In this document: positions 63,403 to 64,000 of the stretch, in pieces
How positions within the stretch are numbered: position 1 is the first letter of the stretch
Layout of the letters: each line of letters begins with the position of its first letter
Origin: Delftia sp. PS-11
GTDB taxonomy: Bacteria > Pseudomonadota > Gammaproteobacteria > Burkholderiales > Burkholderiaceae_C
Direction: 5' to 3'
Length of the DNA stretch: 64,000 bases
Assembly: GCF_029870285.1 (NCBI RefSeq)
Contig: NZ_JACSYA010000001.1
Coordinates: 124,001-188,000, forward strand
The notes under the pieces: generated by a model
Told to the model about the DNA's origin: nothing
The model's input: only the letters and a program-made list of their open reading frames with translations
The model's database searches: none
Made by a program: the position numbers and the translations under genes

Positions 63403-63822
63403 TCAGTGGCTGCTGCAGCTGTGCCCGCCGCCCGCCTTGCCGGGCATGGGCGCATCGCGGTCCATGCCAGCTTCCTGCAGGCGCTGCAGATACTGGGTCC
63501 AGAACTCGTCCTGCCGGCGGCCCAGTTCGTAGAGATATTCCCAGGTATACAGGCCGCTTTCATGGCCATCGCTGAAGAAAGGCTTGATGGCGTAATTGCC
63601 CACGGGCTCGATGGCCGTGATGCCCACTTCGCGCTTGCCAGTCTGCAGCACTTCCTGGCCCGGACCATGGCCCTGGACTTCGGCGGACGGGGAATAGACG
63701 CGCAGCAACTCGAAAGGAATGCGAAAACGCGCGCCATCCGAGTAGGCCACTTCAAGCACGCGCGAGGCGCCATGCACGGTCAATGCCTCGGGCGTCGGGG
63801 TATCTGGTGTCAATCCGGCCAT
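63403..63822 (-). CDS. DUF971 (gamma-butyrobetaine hydroxylase-like N-terminal) protein
   Basis: A 139-residue protein of the DUF971 family: TVHGASRVLEVAYSDGARF, IPFELLRVYSPSAEVQGHG, VGNYAIKPFFSDGHESGLYTW (in outline). The domain is the zinc-binding N-terminal domain of carnitine-pathway hydroxylases, here as a stand-alone protein, which in bacteria is often near iron-sulphur or ubiquinone genes. The C-terminus GGGHSCSSH is rich in His/Cys. ATG 63822 has GGAG at good spacing. It lies 10 bp after the HIT gene. Confidence 0.9.
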   Translation of the reverse strand: MAGLTPDTPTPEALTVHGASRVLEVAYSDGARFRIPFELLRVYSPSAEVQGHGPGQEVLQTGKREVGITAIEPVGNYAIKPFFSDGHESGLYTWEYLYELGRRQDEFWTQYLQRLQEAGMDRDAPMPGKAGGGHSCSSH

Positions 63823-63832
63823 GCGGTGCTCC

Positions 63833-64000
63833 TCAGTGAATGGATTCGCGCGACTGCCAGGCATCCAGTGCCTGGGCCAACTGCGCGTCGATGGCTGGCA
63901 ACTGCGCTGCCAGCTCAGCCATGCGCTGCGCATCGCACGGGCGCTGCGCAGGCGCCCAGACCGCTGCGGGGAAATGGCTGTCCCAGGCAAAGCGCGCGAT
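63833..64000 (-). CDS. HIT-family protein, C-terminal part
   Basis: Only the last 55 residues are inside the window: IARFAWDSHFPAAVW, then APAQRPCDAQRMAEL and ending SRESIH. The piece IARF directly after the HxHxH site and the order HIT-DUF971-ubiE in related genomes identify it; the histidine triad itself lies beyond the right edge. HIT proteins are nucleotide hydrolases or transferases. Stop at 63833-63835. Confidence 0.7.
   Translation of the reverse strand: MARFAWDSHFPAAVWAPAQRPCDAQRMAELAAQLPAIDAQLAQALDAWQSRESIH

Noticed and set aside
63321..63773. Minus-strand frame overlapping the DUF971 gene
   Set aside because: Out-of-frame shadow; the DUF971 frame has the family motifs and a good ribosome binding site.

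Overview
The window is GC-rich, densely coded chromosomal DNA of a betaproteobacterium, most likely a member of the Comamonadaceae (Comamonas/Delftia/Acidovorax relatives). The evidence is gene order typical of that group: TPR protein-lolB-ispE-tRNA-Gln-prs-rplY-pth; hrcA/nadK-recN; HIT-DUF971-ubiE-Tim44-ubiJ-ubiB ... FmdB-DUF502-aspS; and recJ beside an RpfE-like gene. I see no prophage, intact insertion sequence, CRISPR array or other clear island. It is mostly core chromosome with some lineage-specific signalling and transport cassettes.

Layout. 1-3750: partial lolC (minus), then rpfE-like and recJ. 3800-5560: a three-lipoprotein operon (CsgG-like, DUF4810, DUF799). 5595-12201: three methyl-accepting chemotaxis proteins on the minus strand, two of them sharing a nearly identical half of about 900 bp, with rnm (PHP phosphoesterase) and yciO between the second and third. 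12368-14413: a site-2-type membrane protease and trpS with an extra C-terminal module. 14504-19341: a response regulator, a FecR/LysM secreted protein and a CHASE2 histidine kinase, apparently one signalling unit. 19380-24928: two tRNAs, a GNAT protein, and divergent hrcA / nadK-recN-rapZ. 24940-28817: creBCD with a match to the CreB binding site (cre-tag) before creD and a small coupled ORF after it.

28814-32890 (minus): mutM, a dynamin-like GTPase and mutY. 32953-38806: TPR protein, lolB, ispE, tRNA-Gln, prs, rplY, pth. 38831-46106: ferredoxin, then a peptide-type ABC transporter operon (two permeases, two ATPases, binding protein) and an amidase. 46125-46434: apparent remains of a TSUP/TauE-type permease. 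46535-54537: a PAS-PAS-GAF-GGDEF-EAL protein, then minus-strand groups EamA-DUF429-LysE and CsgG-like lipoprotein-nudB-EEP-folE. 54615-64000 (minus): aspS, DUF502, fmdB, a sodium:solute symporter, ubiB, ubiJ, a Tim44 protein, ubiE, DUF971 and a partial HIT gene.

How genes fit together: mutM and mutY are two parts of the 8-oxoguanine (GO) repair system; ubiE/ubiJ/ubiB act in ubiquinone synthesis; folE and nudB are consecutive early steps of folate synthesis; creBC is a two-component system and creD its classical target; lolC and lolB both belong to lipoprotein export. A recurring feature is a -10-like hexamer only 6-8 nt before the start codon (rpfE-like, rnm, site-2 protease, hrcA, nadK, TPR protein, pth), which suggests leaderless mRNAs. 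Start codons were chosen from homology, ribosome binding sites and overlaps. Function calls rest on reading the translations, not on database searches.
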